Assembly: GCF_001545115.1 (NCBI RefSeq) | Contig: NZ_FCNU01000011.1 | Location: 186,001 to 250,000, forward strand | Length of the DNA: 64,000 nucleotides | Direction: 5' to 3' | Origin: Candidatus Protochlamydia phocaeensis | GTDB lineage: Bacteria > Chlamydiota > Chlamydiia > Chlamydiales > Parachlamydiaceae | Shown here: piece by piece, positions 35,540 to 45,102 of the stretch | Position numbering within the stretch: position 1 is the stretch's first letter | Layout: each line of letters begins with the position of its first letter | Notes under the pieces: model-generated | Databases searched by the model: none | Told to the model about the DNA's origin: nothing | What the model saw: the letters and a program-made list of their open reading frames with translations, nothing else | Made by a program: the position numbers and the translations under genes

Positions 35540-36136
35540 GTGACCATCCTACAGCTTGCCATGATTTTCTTTATCGTGACAAATCCCATTGGAAACTGTC
35601 CAACAATTATCGCGCTTATCAAAGATCATACCATCAGGGAACAGCAAAAAATTCTATTTCGCGAAGCCATATTCTCTATGATTTTGGCCATTTTCTTTTT
35701 ATTTTTAGGCGAAACATTTTTGAGCAATTTAAATATTCAAAACTATGCTCTAACTGTTAGCGGCGGGATTTTGCTATTCCTGGTCGCCTTGAAAATGATC
35801 TTTAGCAATCGTACGGATACCAAAACAGACCAGCCCAAGCAAGATCCCTTCATTGTTCCTATAGCGACTCCCCTGCTATCCGGCGCGGGACTTCTGACAA
35901 TGATCATGTTATATTCCAAACAAGAAAGTAATGACTTAAAGATCTTATTTGCCATTTTGATTGCTTGGATAGGCGTCACCGGAGTGCTGGTTGCCGCGCC
36001 TTACCTGCAAGTTTTTCTTGGCAAAAGAGGGCTAGCGGCTCTTGAACAATTAATGGGCATGCTTTTAGCCATGATCGCAATGGAAATGATCGTTCAAGGT
36101 TCGTCTTTATTCTTAACTGCCCTTTCATCTGTTTGA
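35540..36136 (+). CDS. MarC/YhgN-family membrane protein, first copy
   Basis: 198 aa, six predicted membrane helices. N-terminal FFIVTNPIGNCPTIIAL and central PFIVPIATPLLSGAGLLTMIMLY are MarC family signatures (NPIGN; P-L-x-G-G/A-G). Start GTG at 35540 behind AGGGGAG. The family has no firm biochemical role; the old link to multiple antibiotic resistance has been withdrawn. A paralog follows 17 bases downstream, implying a pair that may work together. Confidence 0.88.
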   Translation: MTILQLAMIFFIVTNPIGNCPTIIALIKDHTIREQQKILFREAIFSMILAIFFLFLGETFLSNLNIQNYALTVSGGILLFLVALKMIFSNRTDTKTDQPKQDPFIVPIATPLLSGAGLLTMIMLYSKQESNDLKILFAILIAWIGVTGVLVAAPYLQVFLGKRGLAALEQLMGMLLAMIAMEMIVQGSSLFLTALSSV

Positions 36137-36153
36137 ACCACTAGGAGTCATGA

Positions 36154-36753
36154 ATGTCTCTTTTTAATATTGCGCTTGCTCTCTTTCTTATTATGGACCC
36201 TGTCGGCAATATCTCTTCTTATCATACCTTGGTCGGTGGCTTAGACTCCAAACGGCAAAATTGGATTATCTTTCGCGAAATGTTAATTGCCTTGCTTGTC
36301 ATGATCGGCTTCAACTATTTAGGCGAATATATTTTTGACTTTTTGGATCTTTCTGAGACAACCGTGCGCATTTCTTCAGGCTTGATTCTATTTTTGATAG
36401 CTATTAAAATTTTATTTACAGCCTCGGATAGTCCAAGAGCCAATTTGCCCAAGGGCGAGCCCTTTATCTTCCCATTAGCTGTTCCTCTTATTGCCGGTCC
36501 TGGATTAATGGCCACCATTATGCTATATGCACACTTGGAGCCTTACCAATCTATTATGCTCAGCGCAATCTTGATCGCCTGGCTGTTGTCTGTCATTATT
36601 TTGTTCTTCTCTAATACGATTAAACGCGTTTTGGGCTCAAACGGACTCATGGCATGCGAGAGGCTCATCGGAATGGTTCTTGTACTGATTTCCGTTCAAC
36701 GCCTGTTAGAAGGTATTTTGCTTTTCTGGGCTACCCAACCGCAGCCCATGTAA
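36154..36753 (+). CDS. MarC/YhgN-family membrane protein, second copy
   Basis: 199 aa with the same fold: LFLIMDPVGNISSYHTLV (the NPIGN motif has become DPVGN) and PFIFPLAVPLIAGPGLMATIMLYA. Six hydrophobic segments. AGGAG lies 7 bases before the ATG at 36154. Tandem duplication with divergence from the gene before it; cotranscribed with truA, 14 bases after its stop. Confidence 0.88.
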   Translation: MSLFNIALALFLIMDPVGNISSYHTLVGGLDSKRQNWIIFREMLIALLVMIGFNYLGEYIFDFLDLSETTVRISSGLILFLIAIKILFTASDSPRANLPKGEPFIFPLAVPLIAGPGLMATIMLYAHLEPYQSIMLSAILIAWLLSVIILFFSNTIKRVLGSNGLMACERLIGMVLVLISVQRLLEGILLFWATQPQPM

Positions 36754-36767
36754 TTGACTTTGCAAGT

Positions 36768-37517
36768 ATGCAAAATATCAAACTACTCATTGCCTACGAT
36801 GGAGGGCATTATCTGGGATGGCAAAAGACCCCTATGGGGCCTAGCATCGAAGCTACCTTGCAGCAAGTGCTGGAACAAATTTTGCAGCATCCCATTTCCC
36901 TTCAAGCGGCCAGCCGCACAGACGCTGGCGTGCATGCTTTAGGACAAGTGGTCAATTTTCTCACTTCTAAGCCTCCATCCGATTTCAATCGCTTCATCAT
37001 TAGCCTTAATAGCCTTTTGCCCAAGGATCTTGTTGTTCTATCCGCTGAAAGAGCTCCCACCACCTTTCATCCGACGTTGGACAGCATCGGCAAGGAATAT
37101 CATTATTTTATTTGCTATGGAATGACCCAGCTCCCCCACTTACGGCATTATTCTTGGCATTGCCATTTTCCCCTGCGTTTAGCAGAAATGCGCAGCGCTT
37201 TGCCCTATTTCATCGGGACTCATAATTTTGCAGCTTTTTGCAATTTTAAGAAGAATGCCCATTACACGGATTATACGCGCGAGATTCAAGAAATAAGCTT
37301 ATTGGAGTTGGAAGGATGCCGTCTTCGCTTTTCAGTCCGCGGAAATCATTTCCTCTATAAAATGGTGCGTAACCTAGTGGGAACGCTTGTTTATATAGGA
37401 AAAGGCAAAATAGACAAGGAACAAATCCCCGCTATCCTAAGCTCAGAAAAGCGCACGGAAGCGGGTATCACGGCCCCTGCCCATGGCCTTTTTTTACATC
37501 AAGTCTTCTATCCCTGA
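36768..37517 (+). CDS. truA: tRNA pseudouridine synthase A (positions 38-40)
   Basis: Converts uridines 38, 39 and 40 in the anticodon arm of many tRNAs. 249 aa from the ATG at 36768, chosen because the family begins just before LLIAYDGGHYLGWQ; a longer frame from 36654 would run deep into marC. The catalytic Asp52 is in SRTDAGVHALGQV. FLYKMVRNLVGTLVYIGKGK is the conserved C-terminal block. No clear ribosome site is visible, so it may be translated by coupling to the upstream marC gene. Confidence 0.95.
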   Translation: MQNIKLLIAYDGGHYLGWQKTPMGPSIEATLQQVLEQILQHPISLQAASRTDAGVHALGQVVNFLTSKPPSDFNRFIISLNSLLPKDLVVLSAERAPTTFHPTLDSIGKEYHYFICYGMTQLPHLRHYSWHCHFPLRLAEMRSALPYFIGTHNFAAFCNFKKNAHYTDYTREIQEISLLELEGCRLRFSVRGNHFLYKMVRNLVGTLVYIGKGKIDKEQIPAILSSEKRTEAGITAPAHGLFLHQVFYP

Positions 37518-37522
37518 GAAGG

Positions 37523-37541
37523 CTTGCTAATGACTTAAATT
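37523..37541 (-). repeat. dispersed repeat core, only copy on the minus strand
   Basis: The reverse strand reads CTCGAATTTAAGTCATTAGC, matching CTCGGATTTAAGCCATTAGC of the 60.7-kb copy. It lies in the gap between convergent truA and the DUF368 gene. Confidence 0.45.
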
Positions 37542-37585
37542 CGAGGTATTTCCGGGAATAGGCTTGAGATAGAGGACCGCCTCCC

Positions 37586-38770
37586 CTATGAAGCCACTGC
37601 TGCTTTGCGCTTGGCCAAATATTCAATGAGGAACACAATGGCGAATCCTCCAGCCATACAAAGGGCTGTACCTCCTAGCAGGAAAGGATCATTTGTAGGC
37701 CAAATAGGCTCTAAAGGTAAGAGTTGAGGACCTTGCTGCAGTTTTAAAGGCTGTAAAATGTAAGTATAAGACCAAAAAGGCCAAACGGAGCGCAGAGCAC
37801 CGATCATAAATCCTGAAAGAACAGCGATGCTAATGTCGGGATAATGGCGTAGCAGCCAGCTGACAAAACGCGCAAAACAGACAGCGCCAATGACAATGCC
37901 AATAAATAAGCTGAGCAAAATAGAAGCTGCCTCCCAATCAATAGTAAATTGCTTTAAATGAAATACAAAATCAGCTAAAGCCCCAATGACGAGAGGATAG
38001 ACACCCAATAAGGTGAGAAGGTAGCTGCCGGAAATCCCAGGCAATAATAAAGCGCAAATTGCAATAGCTCCGCAAAGCACGATCCATCCGTCAATAAGAG
38101 CGGGCCGATAAGAAGCCGTCAACTCAGCCGCCCGCCCCACCTGCACGCCCTTCCCATCATAAACAAGCGTATCAGGCTGGATAATGCCTTTGGATAAAAG
38201 AGCGCTCAATACAGTAGGCGATAATTGCGTCAAAAGACTCTGCTGAGCCTGATAATTAAATAAGTCCTTCTCCTGCCGAATTTCCATTTTAATCGCATAA
38301 GGACCGGCAGACTCAGGAGAAAGAGTTAAATCTGTCAATCCATAGGCAATGAGGGCACCTGCAATCAATCCTATGCCTTTCCCTATTGCCCATTGCTTAA
38401 TTTGGCGCAAACAAAAGACAAATGAAGCCAGAATCAATCCCATAAAGGCACCATAAAAATAAACGCGGTATACCTCATGCGATAGAATAGAGTGAAATAG
38501 TCCGGCCAATGTGATAAGCGAACAGATAATTCCAGCCCCTAACGTAAAAAGAAAGGGCCACGCGACTTGTTGGGAAAAAGCGCGGAAACGAAAGGTGAAC
38601 AACAGCTTAAGCGTGGAAAAATTAATGGTCTTAAGGCTTTCTAGCAAGGATTGGTAGAATCCCATGATGAAGGCAACCGTCCCGCCCGAAATGCCGGGAA
38701 CCAGATCCGCGGCCCCCATGCATAAGCCGCAGAAAAAGAGATAAATCCCTTTAAAGGAAAGGGAAGACAT
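37586..38770 (-). CDS. DUF368 polyprenyl-phosphate transporter-like membrane protein
   Basis: 394 aa from the ATG at 38770, which overlaps the upstream stop codon by one base (TAATG). Two family motifs, GAADLVPGISGGTVAF near the start and LLPGISGSYLL in the second half, mark DUF368; members in other bacteria recycle undecaprenyl phosphate across the inner membrane for cell wall synthesis. It has about nine hydrophobic helices. Typical members are nearer 280-300 aa. Here about 90 polar residues (region ESAGPYAIKMEIRQEKD to RAAELTASYRP) are inserted between the halves, probably an extracytoplasmic loop domain. Confidence 0.85.
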   Translation of the reverse strand: MSSLSFKGIYLFFCGLCMGAADLVPGISGGTVAFIMGFYQSLLESLKTINFSTLKLLFTFRFRAFSQQVAWPFLFTLGAGIICSLITLAGLFHSILSHEVYRVYFYGAFMGLILASFVFCLRQIKQWAIGKGIGLIAGALIAYGLTDLTLSPESAGPYAIKMEIRQEKDLFNYQAQQSLLTQLSPTVLSALLSKGIIQPDTLVYDGKGVQVGRAAELTASYRPALIDGWIVLCGAIAICALLLPGISGSYLLTLLGVYPLVIGALADFVFHLKQFTIDWEAASILLSLFIGIVIGAVCFARFVSWLLRHYPDISIAVLSGFMIGALRSVWPFWSYTYILQPLKLQQGPQLLPLEPIWPTNDPFLLGGTALCMAGGFAIVFLIEYLAKRKAAVAS

Positions 38771-39192
38771 TAAATGACTCCGGCCAATCTGGCCACATAC
38801 CAAGCAACGAGCAAGGTCGCAATAAAAGCTAAAACCCACAAAGCATTAGGAAACCATTTAACGCCGGCCCCTGGATTGCCTCGCACTTCCAATGTCCCTA
38901 TCCCATAGGCAAACTCTTGGGATTCTGGTCGGTTAAAAATTCTTGGATTTTCCCGAATGATATTTTCTCCGTCAATCCCTAAAAAAGAGGCATATTGCTT
39001 AAAAAAACCCTGCGCATATACAGGAGAGATCAATTTACCCATCTCCCCTTCTTCCAAAGCCTGAAGATAGGGCATACGGATTGAAGTGGCATTTTCCGCT
39101 TCTTTAAGGGAAAGGTTCATCTCTTTGCGCTTTTGACGCAGCATATCTCCAATTGCCTTCATATCTTGCATAAGTGCCGGATCAAATTCCAT
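38770..39192 (-). CDS. rodZ: RodZ-like HTH membrane protein
   Basis: RodZ links MreB filaments to the cell-wall machinery. 140 aa from the ATG at 39192 (AAAGGAG ten bases upstream); an upstream GTG at 39234 is possible but the family fits the shorter form. Residues about 15-85 form the Cro/C1-type HTH_25 domain (IGDMLRQKRKEMNLSLKEAENATSI, ALEEGEMGKLISPVYAQGFFKQYA). One membrane helix is near 120-137 (ALWVLAFIATLLVAWYV). The periplasmic domain is absent, as in other chlamydiae, which divide with MreB. It is translationally coupled to the DUF368 lipid-carrier transporter, a fitting partner. Confidence 0.85.
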   Translation of the reverse strand: MEFDPALMQDMKAIGDMLRQKRKEMNLSLKEAENATSIRMPYLQALEEGEMGKLISPVYAQGFFKQYASFLGIDGENIIRENPRIFNRPESQEFAYGIGTLEVRGNPGAGVKWFPNALWVLAFIATLLVAWYVARLAGVI

Positions 39193-39376
39193 TCCGCCTT
39201 TTCTCCTTTCCACAATTTTTCTCCTGGTTCGCACGGTCGCTCTCTTTTATACACGAACAAGAATTAAACGTGTAGTTTCATTAAAGTGTATTTCCCATTT
39301 CATATAAACTTATAGTAGTCAATTTATCAATTTTAAAATTTATTGTTATTCAATCCATTCTCTTTGCTTTCAAAAT

Positions 39377-39405
39377 TTGAATTTTAGCTTGTTATATGCT
39401 AAACT
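39377..39405 (+). promoter_or_regulatory. candidate rnhC promoter
   Basis: TTGAAT at 39377-39382, a 17-base spacer and TAAACT at 39400-39405, about 58 bases before the rnhC start, in the gap divergent from rodZ. Confidence 0.35.
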
Positions 39406-39463
39406 AGCGGGCATGATTCGACTATCTTTTTTTAATTAAATAAGCGAAGGACCCCTGATCAGT

Positions 39464-40378
39464 ATGGCCGATGACTCTTCTACGCCCTCTTTTGTTGCAA
39501 CAATGGATATGAATTTAGCAGACAAACTTTTTCAAGATCTTCAACAGCAAGGCTTTACCATCACCACCCCAGCTCATACGCGTTTTTCGGCTCGTAAGAA
39601 AGGCATCACATGCACGCTTTATTTATCTGGCAAATTAGTTGTCCAGGGCAAAGAGAGGGGCCCGTTTATTGAATTTTATTTGGAACCGGAAATCCTAGGT
39701 TCTTTTCAATTTAGCCATCCTCTTGCTCATTTGGAGCTAATTTCCCGCATTGGCATTGATGAGTCGGGCAAGGGGGATTTCTTTGGCCCTTTATGCGTGG
39801 CAGGCGTATATGTAGAGGCTCAGCAATATGCTAAGCTGCAAGCTTTGGGAGTGAAAGACTCGAAACTACTAACCGATAAATCCATTCGAAAAATTGCGGC
39901 CAATATTAAAACTCATTGCCTTTATCATATTGTTAAGATTAATCCTCCTAAATATAATCAGATCTATCAAGATTTTAAAAATCTCAACCGGCTTTTAGCT
40001 TGGGGGCATGCCACCACTATCGAGCAGCTCGTCCAGCGTTCGGGATGCCAAGATGTGATTATTGACCAGTTCGCCGATGAGAGAGTTGTCCTGCAAGCAT
40101 TAAAGCGCAAGCAAATGAATATTCACCTTACGCAACGTCATCGGGCAGAAGAAGATTTAGCCGTTGCGGCAGCGTCTATCTTAGCGCGCAATGCTTTTAT
40201 TGAAGGATTGGAACAGTTAAGTCAAGATGTTGGTATTGAGCTTCCAAAAGGAAGTTCAAAGGCTGTTGTTCTAGCAGCCCAGAAGATTATCGAGAGATGG
40301 GGGCCAGAAAAATTACTGAGCCTATGTAAACAACATTTTAAAACTCTTGACGCAATTTTGAATAAAAAAAGAGAATAG
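39464..40378 (+). CDS. rnhC: ribonuclease HIII
   Basis: Cleaves RNA in RNA-DNA hybrids. 304 aa. The N-terminal 85 residues form the TBP-like substrate domain unique to RNase HIII (ITTPAHTRFSARKKGITCTLYLSGKLVVQG region). The catalytic domain starts IGIDESGKGDFFGPL (Asp99, Glu100), the GKG form that separates type III from type II. VIIDQFAD and EEDLAVAAASILARNAF are the other conserved blocks. Start ATG 39464 with GAAGGA about 14 bases upstream. Confidence 0.95.
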   Translation: MADDSSTPSFVATMDMNLADKLFQDLQQQGFTITTPAHTRFSARKKGITCTLYLSGKLVVQGKERGPFIEFYLEPEILGSFQFSHPLAHLELISRIGIDESGKGDFFGPLCVAGVYVEAQQYAKLQALGVKDSKLLTDKSIRKIAANIKTHCLYHIVKINPPKYNQIYQDFKNLNRLLAWGHATTIEQLVQRSGCQDVIIDQFADERVVLQALKRKQMNIHLTQRHRAEEDLAVAAASILARNAFIEGLEQLSQDVGIELPKGSSKAVVLAAQKIIERWGPEKLLSLCKQHFKTLDAILNKKRE

Positions 40379-40481
40379 TTTAGAGTATTAAGGTATTTCA
40401 AATAGCCAAAGCTTTAATTTGAGCTCAAATAGAGAGAAAGCGGAATTTGGAATGCATGCTTAGATTTCATCAAGGCCAATT

Positions 40482-40922
40482 ATGACCAATCGAACATTGA
40501 TTTATTTAACAATTTTAGTTCTCGTCAGCATGGGAGTGCTCTTTACCCTGAACATGACTGCCATTTTAACGGGCAAACCTGAAGAGGAAACTTATTTAAA
40601 ATATAATCAAGTAAGAGGAATGGCGGTTGGCCATCACAAATTGCTGTATACGCTTAATTTTAAGCAGCAAAATGATGTGATTGATATATTAAATCGCTCT
40701 GTCCGCGTCATGGGCGTCAAGCCGGGTAAACGGCAGAAGCCTAATATCGAGAAAATTGTCATCTATCAATTTAACGATCAGCCGGAACTTGTTCTTACGC
40801 CGATTGCCTATATCGATGGCAATCTTGTCTTTTCCGTTCCTCAATGGAACTCTGATGGCTATTTAATGGAAGTCAGCAATGGTCGCCTCCAACAACTCCT
40901 TTCGCAAACCTATGATCCTTAA
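40482..40922 (+). CDS. conserved-looking membrane-anchored hypothetical protein
   Basis: 146 aa, not recognised. Residues 6-30 are one hydrophobic helix (YLTILVLVSMGVLFTLNMTAILTG). The rest is a small mixed domain rich in beta-like segments (IEKIVIYQFNDQPELVLTPIAYIDGNLVFSVPQW) that would face the periplasm. Five bases separate its stop from recN, so they share a transcript. The anchor and folded domain are seen; any link to DNA repair would be positional only. Confidence 0.7.
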   Translation: MTNRTLIYLTILVLVSMGVLFTLNMTAILTGKPEEETYLKYNQVRGMAVGHHKLLYTLNFKQQNDVIDILNRSVRVMGVKPGKRQKPNIEKIVIYQFNDQPELVLTPIAYIDGNLVFSVPQWNSDGYLMEVSNGRLQQLLSQTYDP

Positions 40923-40927
40923 CTATC

Positions 40928-42598
40928 ATGTTAAAACATTTAAGAATCCAAAATATTATTCTCGTTGAAAAAGCCGATATCTCTTTTAACTCCGGATTAA
41001 ATATTCTTACAGGAGAAACAGGCTCGGGTAAATCTGCCATTATGCATGGCCTTAGCTTAGCAATTGGAGAAAGGATGGATTCCTCGCTTGTCCGTAAAGG
41101 ATGCGAAAAAGGAATTGTCGAGGCTATTTTCGATATTGACCATCTACATGTGAATGCCCTGCTTGCAGAAAGTGGAATCGACCATGACCCTGGACAGGAA
41201 TTGATCATACGCCGGGAAATCCCCCTTTCCGGTAAAGGCCGTATTTTCATTAACCACCAGCCTGTCCAAGCCTCGCTCTTGCGCAAGCTAGGCCAATCCC
41301 TCGTTCAGATTGTGGGACAGCATGCCAATCAAAGCCTCCTTTCGATCGATTACCATAGAGACGTCCTTGATCTTTACGGAGAACTGGGGAGCTTGTTACA
41401 GGCTTATCAGGACAGTTTTGAAAAAGAAAATGACTTACGCCGACGAATTGAAGAATTAACCCGGCAAGAGGCACAGCGCCTACGTGAAATCGATGTCTGC
41501 CAACGGGAATTAGAAGAGTTAGACGAAGCTCACATCAAGCTGGGAGAAGACGAGGAATTATTTGCCGAGTACACCCTCCTTTTCAATGCAGAAGAACTAG
41601 CGGAAAAGATTCACGAAGTCAGTCAAGCCTTAGCGGGCGAAAGGCAAGCCATTTTGGCGACATTGAACCGCCAAAAACAGACAGTGGAGTCGCTCGTTAA
41701 ATTTGATTCTAGCCTTCAAGAAACCGTTCAAGCCTTTCAAAATGCCCTTATCGAGCTGCAAGAAGTCTCTCATACGTTGCGCTGCTATCAAGGCCATATC
41801 CATCACGATCCTGAGCGGTTAGAGTGGGTAAATGATCGCTTGACCCTTCTTAATCGGCTTAAACGCAAATATGGCTCTACTTTAGAAGACATTTTAGCTT
41901 ATCAAGCTCGAACAAAGCAAAAATTACAGCAGCTGGAAAATGCCGATATCGAGATTGAGAAGCTGCAGGATGCCTTAAAGGACATTGAGCAGAGGACCAA
42001 CCAATTCGCCCAAGACATCTCAGCAAAGAGGCGTCATTTTGCCGTTAAATTAGAACAGGACCTGACAGCTCAATTACATGCCCTCAATATGTCCAAAGCG
42101 GAATTCAAAGTTGTCGTTACTGAGCAAAAACGAACAGTGCATGGAGACGATCGTATAGAATTCTTTTTACGGCCCAATGTAGGCGAGCATGAAATTGCAT
42201 TGAAGGAAGGAGCGAGCGGAGGCGAAATTTCCCGCGTCTTATTAGCTCTTCAGACCCTTTTAGCCGGAAAAGAGCAAACCCCTACTCTTATTTTTGATGA
42301 GGTCGATGCCAATATTGGAGGAGAAACGGCGACAATTGTCGGCGATAAACTAAAAAATATCAGCCGGCAGCATCAAGTCATTTGCATTACGCACTTTCCG
42401 CAAGTCGCCAGCCAGGCCCATCACCATCTTCAAATTTCAAAAATTGAAAAAGAAGGCCGCACAATTACCCTCATTCAAGAACTGGATGAACACGCGCGCA
42501 AGCAAGAATTAGCCCGCATGGCCGGCATAACAGTCACTCATTCCAAATCCCGACACAAAAAAGTAGACGCTTTTGAAGATCTTCTCCTTGTAACCTAG
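40928..42598 (+). CDS. recN: DNA repair protein RecN
   Basis: An SMC-like ATPase that holds DNA ends during recombinational repair. 556 aa: Walker A GETGSGKSAIMHG (about 30-42), a long coiled coil either side of residues 150-370 with a central hinge, ABC signature EGASGGEISRVLLALQTLL (about 425-443), Walker B TLIFDEVDANIGGETA, and the D-loop/His segment VICITHFPQVAS. Full length for the family. It sits 5 bases after the membrane-anchored hypothetical gene. Confidence 0.96.
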   Translation: MLKHLRIQNIILVEKADISFNSGLNILTGETGSGKSAIMHGLSLAIGERMDSSLVRKGCEKGIVEAIFDIDHLHVNALLAESGIDHDPGQELIIRREIPLSGKGRIFINHQPVQASLLRKLGQSLVQIVGQHANQSLLSIDYHRDVLDLYGELGSLLQAYQDSFEKENDLRRRIEELTRQEAQRLREIDVCQRELEELDEAHIKLGEDEELFAEYTLLFNAEELAEKIHEVSQALAGERQAILATLNRQKQTVESLVKFDSSLQETVQAFQNALIELQEVSHTLRCYQGHIHHDPERLEWVNDRLTLLNRLKRKYGSTLEDILAYQARTKQKLQQLENADIEIEKLQDALKDIEQRTNQFAQDISAKRRHFAVKLEQDLTAQLHALNMSKAEFKVVVTEQKRTVHGDDRIEFFLRPNVGEHEIALKEGASGGEISRVLLALQTLLAGKEQTPTLIFDEVDANIGGETATIVGDKLKNISRQHQVICITHFPQVASQAHHHLQISKIEKEGRTITLIQELDEHARKQELARMAGITVTHSKSRHKKVDAFEDLLLVT

Positions 42599-42633
42599 AA
42601 TGTCTCTGATCGATAATTTGAAATTAAAGAACG

Positions 42634-42689
42634 AAAAGAGGCAAGCATTCTTTTCATCAGGCTGAATGCTTGCTCTTTCTATTTTTTTA
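42634..42689 (+). terminator. recN rho-independent terminator
   Basis: GCAAGCATTC (42641-42650) pairs with GAATGCTTGC (42664-42673), with a flanking AAAGAG/CTCTTT extension, followed by CTATTTTTTT. Confidence 0.85.
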
Positions 42690-42712
42690 TGCAGGCAGGA
42701 GAAGGTAGAGGT

Positions 42713-44626
42713 TTATTGGTGGACTCGCTTTAAAATCAGCAGATAAGGTTGATCTTGGCTATAGAACATATCCTTCGTAATTTTTCTAAAAGGCGGATTG
42801 GCCATATCATCGCATACCCAATAAGCCGCCTGACCGCTCTGATTCTCTTCTTTTTTAATAAAAGCCACATAATGCCCTCCATGCAAGCTGCCGATATGAG
42901 AGACAAAGCCCGTGATTTCATAGCGGGCATCTAACGGCTCGCCTGGCATGGGATCATAGTATGGACTTAGATCGACTATCCCATCAGCCGGAAGATTGAC
43001 CGGACTCGAAATTTTTGATGTCGTCCGGCCAACTTCGCCCTTAAAGCGGACGAGATGCAGAGCAATAACATCCGGCAAAGAAACTAAGCGATCCCATGTC
43101 TCATACTGAGCAGATTTGACCTCCTGATTGATATCTAAAACAGCTGCGTCAGCCAACTCCTGATTTTCAATCAGTCCTTCGGCAGGCGTAACGATGATTT
43201 GATTATCCGGATCGTCGCGATTTTCAATCGTAAAACGATGTGAAATCAAATCTGCCAAATTTCTTAGTTGAGGAATCAGAGGAATGTGCAAGCTTGAAGT
43301 CGGCTCAGGATTCCCGCTTCTGAAAAGGCGCCCGGGAACAGCCGGAGTTTTAGTAAAGCGTTGAAGCTTTCCTCGGTACTCTAAAATGCTGTCTAATAAA
43401 ACTTCTACGGCAGATGCGGCATCCAATTGCCTTGTCAAGGTCCCGGGATTGAATTCGATATGCAAATTGGAATTAGCCAAAAGTCGACGTAACTGGGCAA
43501 TCGAAGGCCCATATAAAAGCGATAAAATATATTCTATATAAGTAATGGAAGGCCGGCCTGCATTCTCCCCTTGCAAAAGTTTAACGAGCTCATACTGGAT
43601 TTCCCTTTTCTTTTTTAAAAGATCTTCTTTTTCAGCCAGAAAATATTTTTTTCGCTCCAAGATCCGCTCGCTCTCATTTGTCAGCGGCTGCGGAAAGTTT
43701 TGTATGTCTTCCTTAAGCTCCGCAATGGATGGATCTTCCAATACATGGGATGTTAACCTTTCCCGTATCATGGGATGACAGAAGATAGCCTGCAAACTGC
43801 TATTCAAATAGCAACTATTGTCTGAATTTCTCAAATACATCGGTTGATGAGGAACAAAAACACAGGGAAGCTCATCTCCCTGGTGGTAAGCCATTTCCAA
43901 CCGATTCATTTGATTAAAAAATTCCTCGGGTATTTTGCTTCGCCAAACGCGGCCGACCAGCAACTCTTTCACAATTATCCAATCTTGATAAAGGTCATTG
44001 CGAACACTGCTGGGCATGGGAGCATGAGGCTGCATGAACAAATTACAAATCCGCATAAAGTCAATTAAAATGTCCAGCGCCTTTTCATCTAAATAATTAT
44101 TAAATTGCTCTTTATAGGTCAGATATTCCTGCTTTAAATGCAGCATTTCTTCATGAATAGGCAAAGGAGGAATATGACGGCCTGTAATAGCTATAAAGTC
44201 TTCCAATTGCTTTAAATGAGCTGAAATATCCCGCTCTAACGCCAGCAAATACGCTAAATCGCGCGTCAAGCAAGGAATTTGCTTAAATTTATCTTCTAAT
44301 AATTCTAAACGACTTTTTATTGCCGTCTTTTCTTGCCCAATTGAAGCAATTAGCTGAGTAAACACAGCACTTCTCGGATTAAAAGGAAGCGGATAAACCA
44401 ATCGATAGAAAAGCTCTTGCGCAATCCATATTTTTAAAGTGAATTGGGCTATTAAAAAGACCCGGGCAGCGTTCAAACGCGAGAACACATGTCCAATAGC
44501 AGAAGCAAACGGTTGAACAATTTGCGAAAAATTTATGTGCAGTCTAGAAATCATAGAAAGACGAGGCGGGACAGAAGGCAAAACGGGTGGATTCGCAGTA
44601 GGGTTATCTACTCTTAAACTACTCAT
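42713..44626 (-). CDS. USP-type ubiquitin C-terminal hydrolase (effector-like)
   Basis: 637 aa. Residues 1-250 are helical with hydrophobic patches and are unrecognised. The C-terminal 380 residues form a USP (C19) peptidase: Cys box LRNSDNSCYLNSSLQAIF with Cys272 and oxyanion Asn267, PDVIALHLVRFK, SPVNLPADGIVDLSPYY, His box GSLHGGHYVAF (His585) and WVCDDMANPPF (Asp606/607). The order matches eukaryotic USPs, so cleavage of ubiquitin from host proteins is likely. USP-type genes are known in amoeba-associated chlamydiae and are thought to be host-derived. The USP Cys4 zinc finger is not apparent. It has its own AT-rich leader and no operon partner. Confidence 0.88.
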   Translation of the reverse strand: MSSLRVDNPTANPPVLPSVPPRLSMISRLHINFSQIVQPFASAIGHVFSRLNAARVFLIAQFTLKIWIAQELFYRLVYPLPFNPRSAVFTQLIASIGQEKTAIKSRLELLEDKFKQIPCLTRDLAYLLALERDISAHLKQLEDFIAITGRHIPPLPIHEEMLHLKQEYLTYKEQFNNYLDEKALDILIDFMRICNLFMQPHAPMPSSVRNDLYQDWIIVKELLVGRVWRSKIPEEFFNQMNRLEMAYHQGDELPCVFVPHQPMYLRNSDNSCYLNSSLQAIFCHPMIRERLTSHVLEDPSIAELKEDIQNFPQPLTNESERILERKKYFLAEKEDLLKKKREIQYELVKLLQGENAGRPSITYIEYILSLLYGPSIAQLRRLLANSNLHIEFNPGTLTRQLDAASAVEVLLDSILEYRGKLQRFTKTPAVPGRLFRSGNPEPTSSLHIPLIPQLRNLADLISHRFTIENRDDPDNQIIVTPAEGLIENQELADAAVLDINQEVKSAQYETWDRLVSLPDVIALHLVRFKGEVGRTTSKISSPVNLPADGIVDLSPYYDPMPGEPLDARYEITGFVSHIGSLHGGHYVAFIKKEENQSGQAAYWVCDDMANPPFRKITKDMFYSQDQPYLLILKRVHQ

Positions 44627-45102
44627 ATACTCTCATTAGTTATTATATTTAATAGACGAGGTATTATGCTTTCAGAAAGTTATTTTTTTTTCAACTTAAA
44701 GGATCCATTTATTACGAAATCTAAAACTATTTAATTTTACTTTTAGAAGAAACATTAAAAGATAATGAAATGGCAGAAAGAGCATAGCTAAGATGCCTAT
44801 TGAGTGGATAAGGGCCTCTATTCGGGATTATTTGAGGTCTTATTTATGAATCCGTTGACAATCTCTAATTTTAAATTGACGGGATTACATCTTTTCGCTA
44901 AAAGTAAACTTAAAATTTTTATTAAATCTATTTATTTTTTTGCCGGACTTTGGTAGAAACTCTTTTTTCTAAAATTTAACATTTATTTGACGATTCGAGC
45001 TACCTCATAAGAAAATGGACAAGACCTTGCCCTGAATATGATTAGAAAAAGAAGAAAACAAGCCTTGAAGTTGAAAGTTACAGTAAGGAGGAATTAACAT
45101 CC
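44627..45102 (+). promoter_or_regulatory. 476-bp divergent intergenic region with candidate promoter
   Basis: AT-rich DNA between the divergent USP and outer-membrane genes. A plus-strand candidate is TTGACG (44876-44881), 17 bases, TAAAAG (44899-44904); another TTGACA at about 44855 lacks a good partner. Strong AAGGAGG (45085-45091) precedes the GTG at 45103. No gene is seen. Confidence 0.3.

Noticed and set aside
36654-36767. Longer truA frame starting at 36654
   Set aside because: It would overlap marC by 100 bases and adds residues unlike TruA; the family start fits the ATG at 36768.
38771-38839. Upstream extension of the DUF368 gene
   Set aside because: It lies inside rodZ in another frame; the coupled ATG at 38770 matches the family start.
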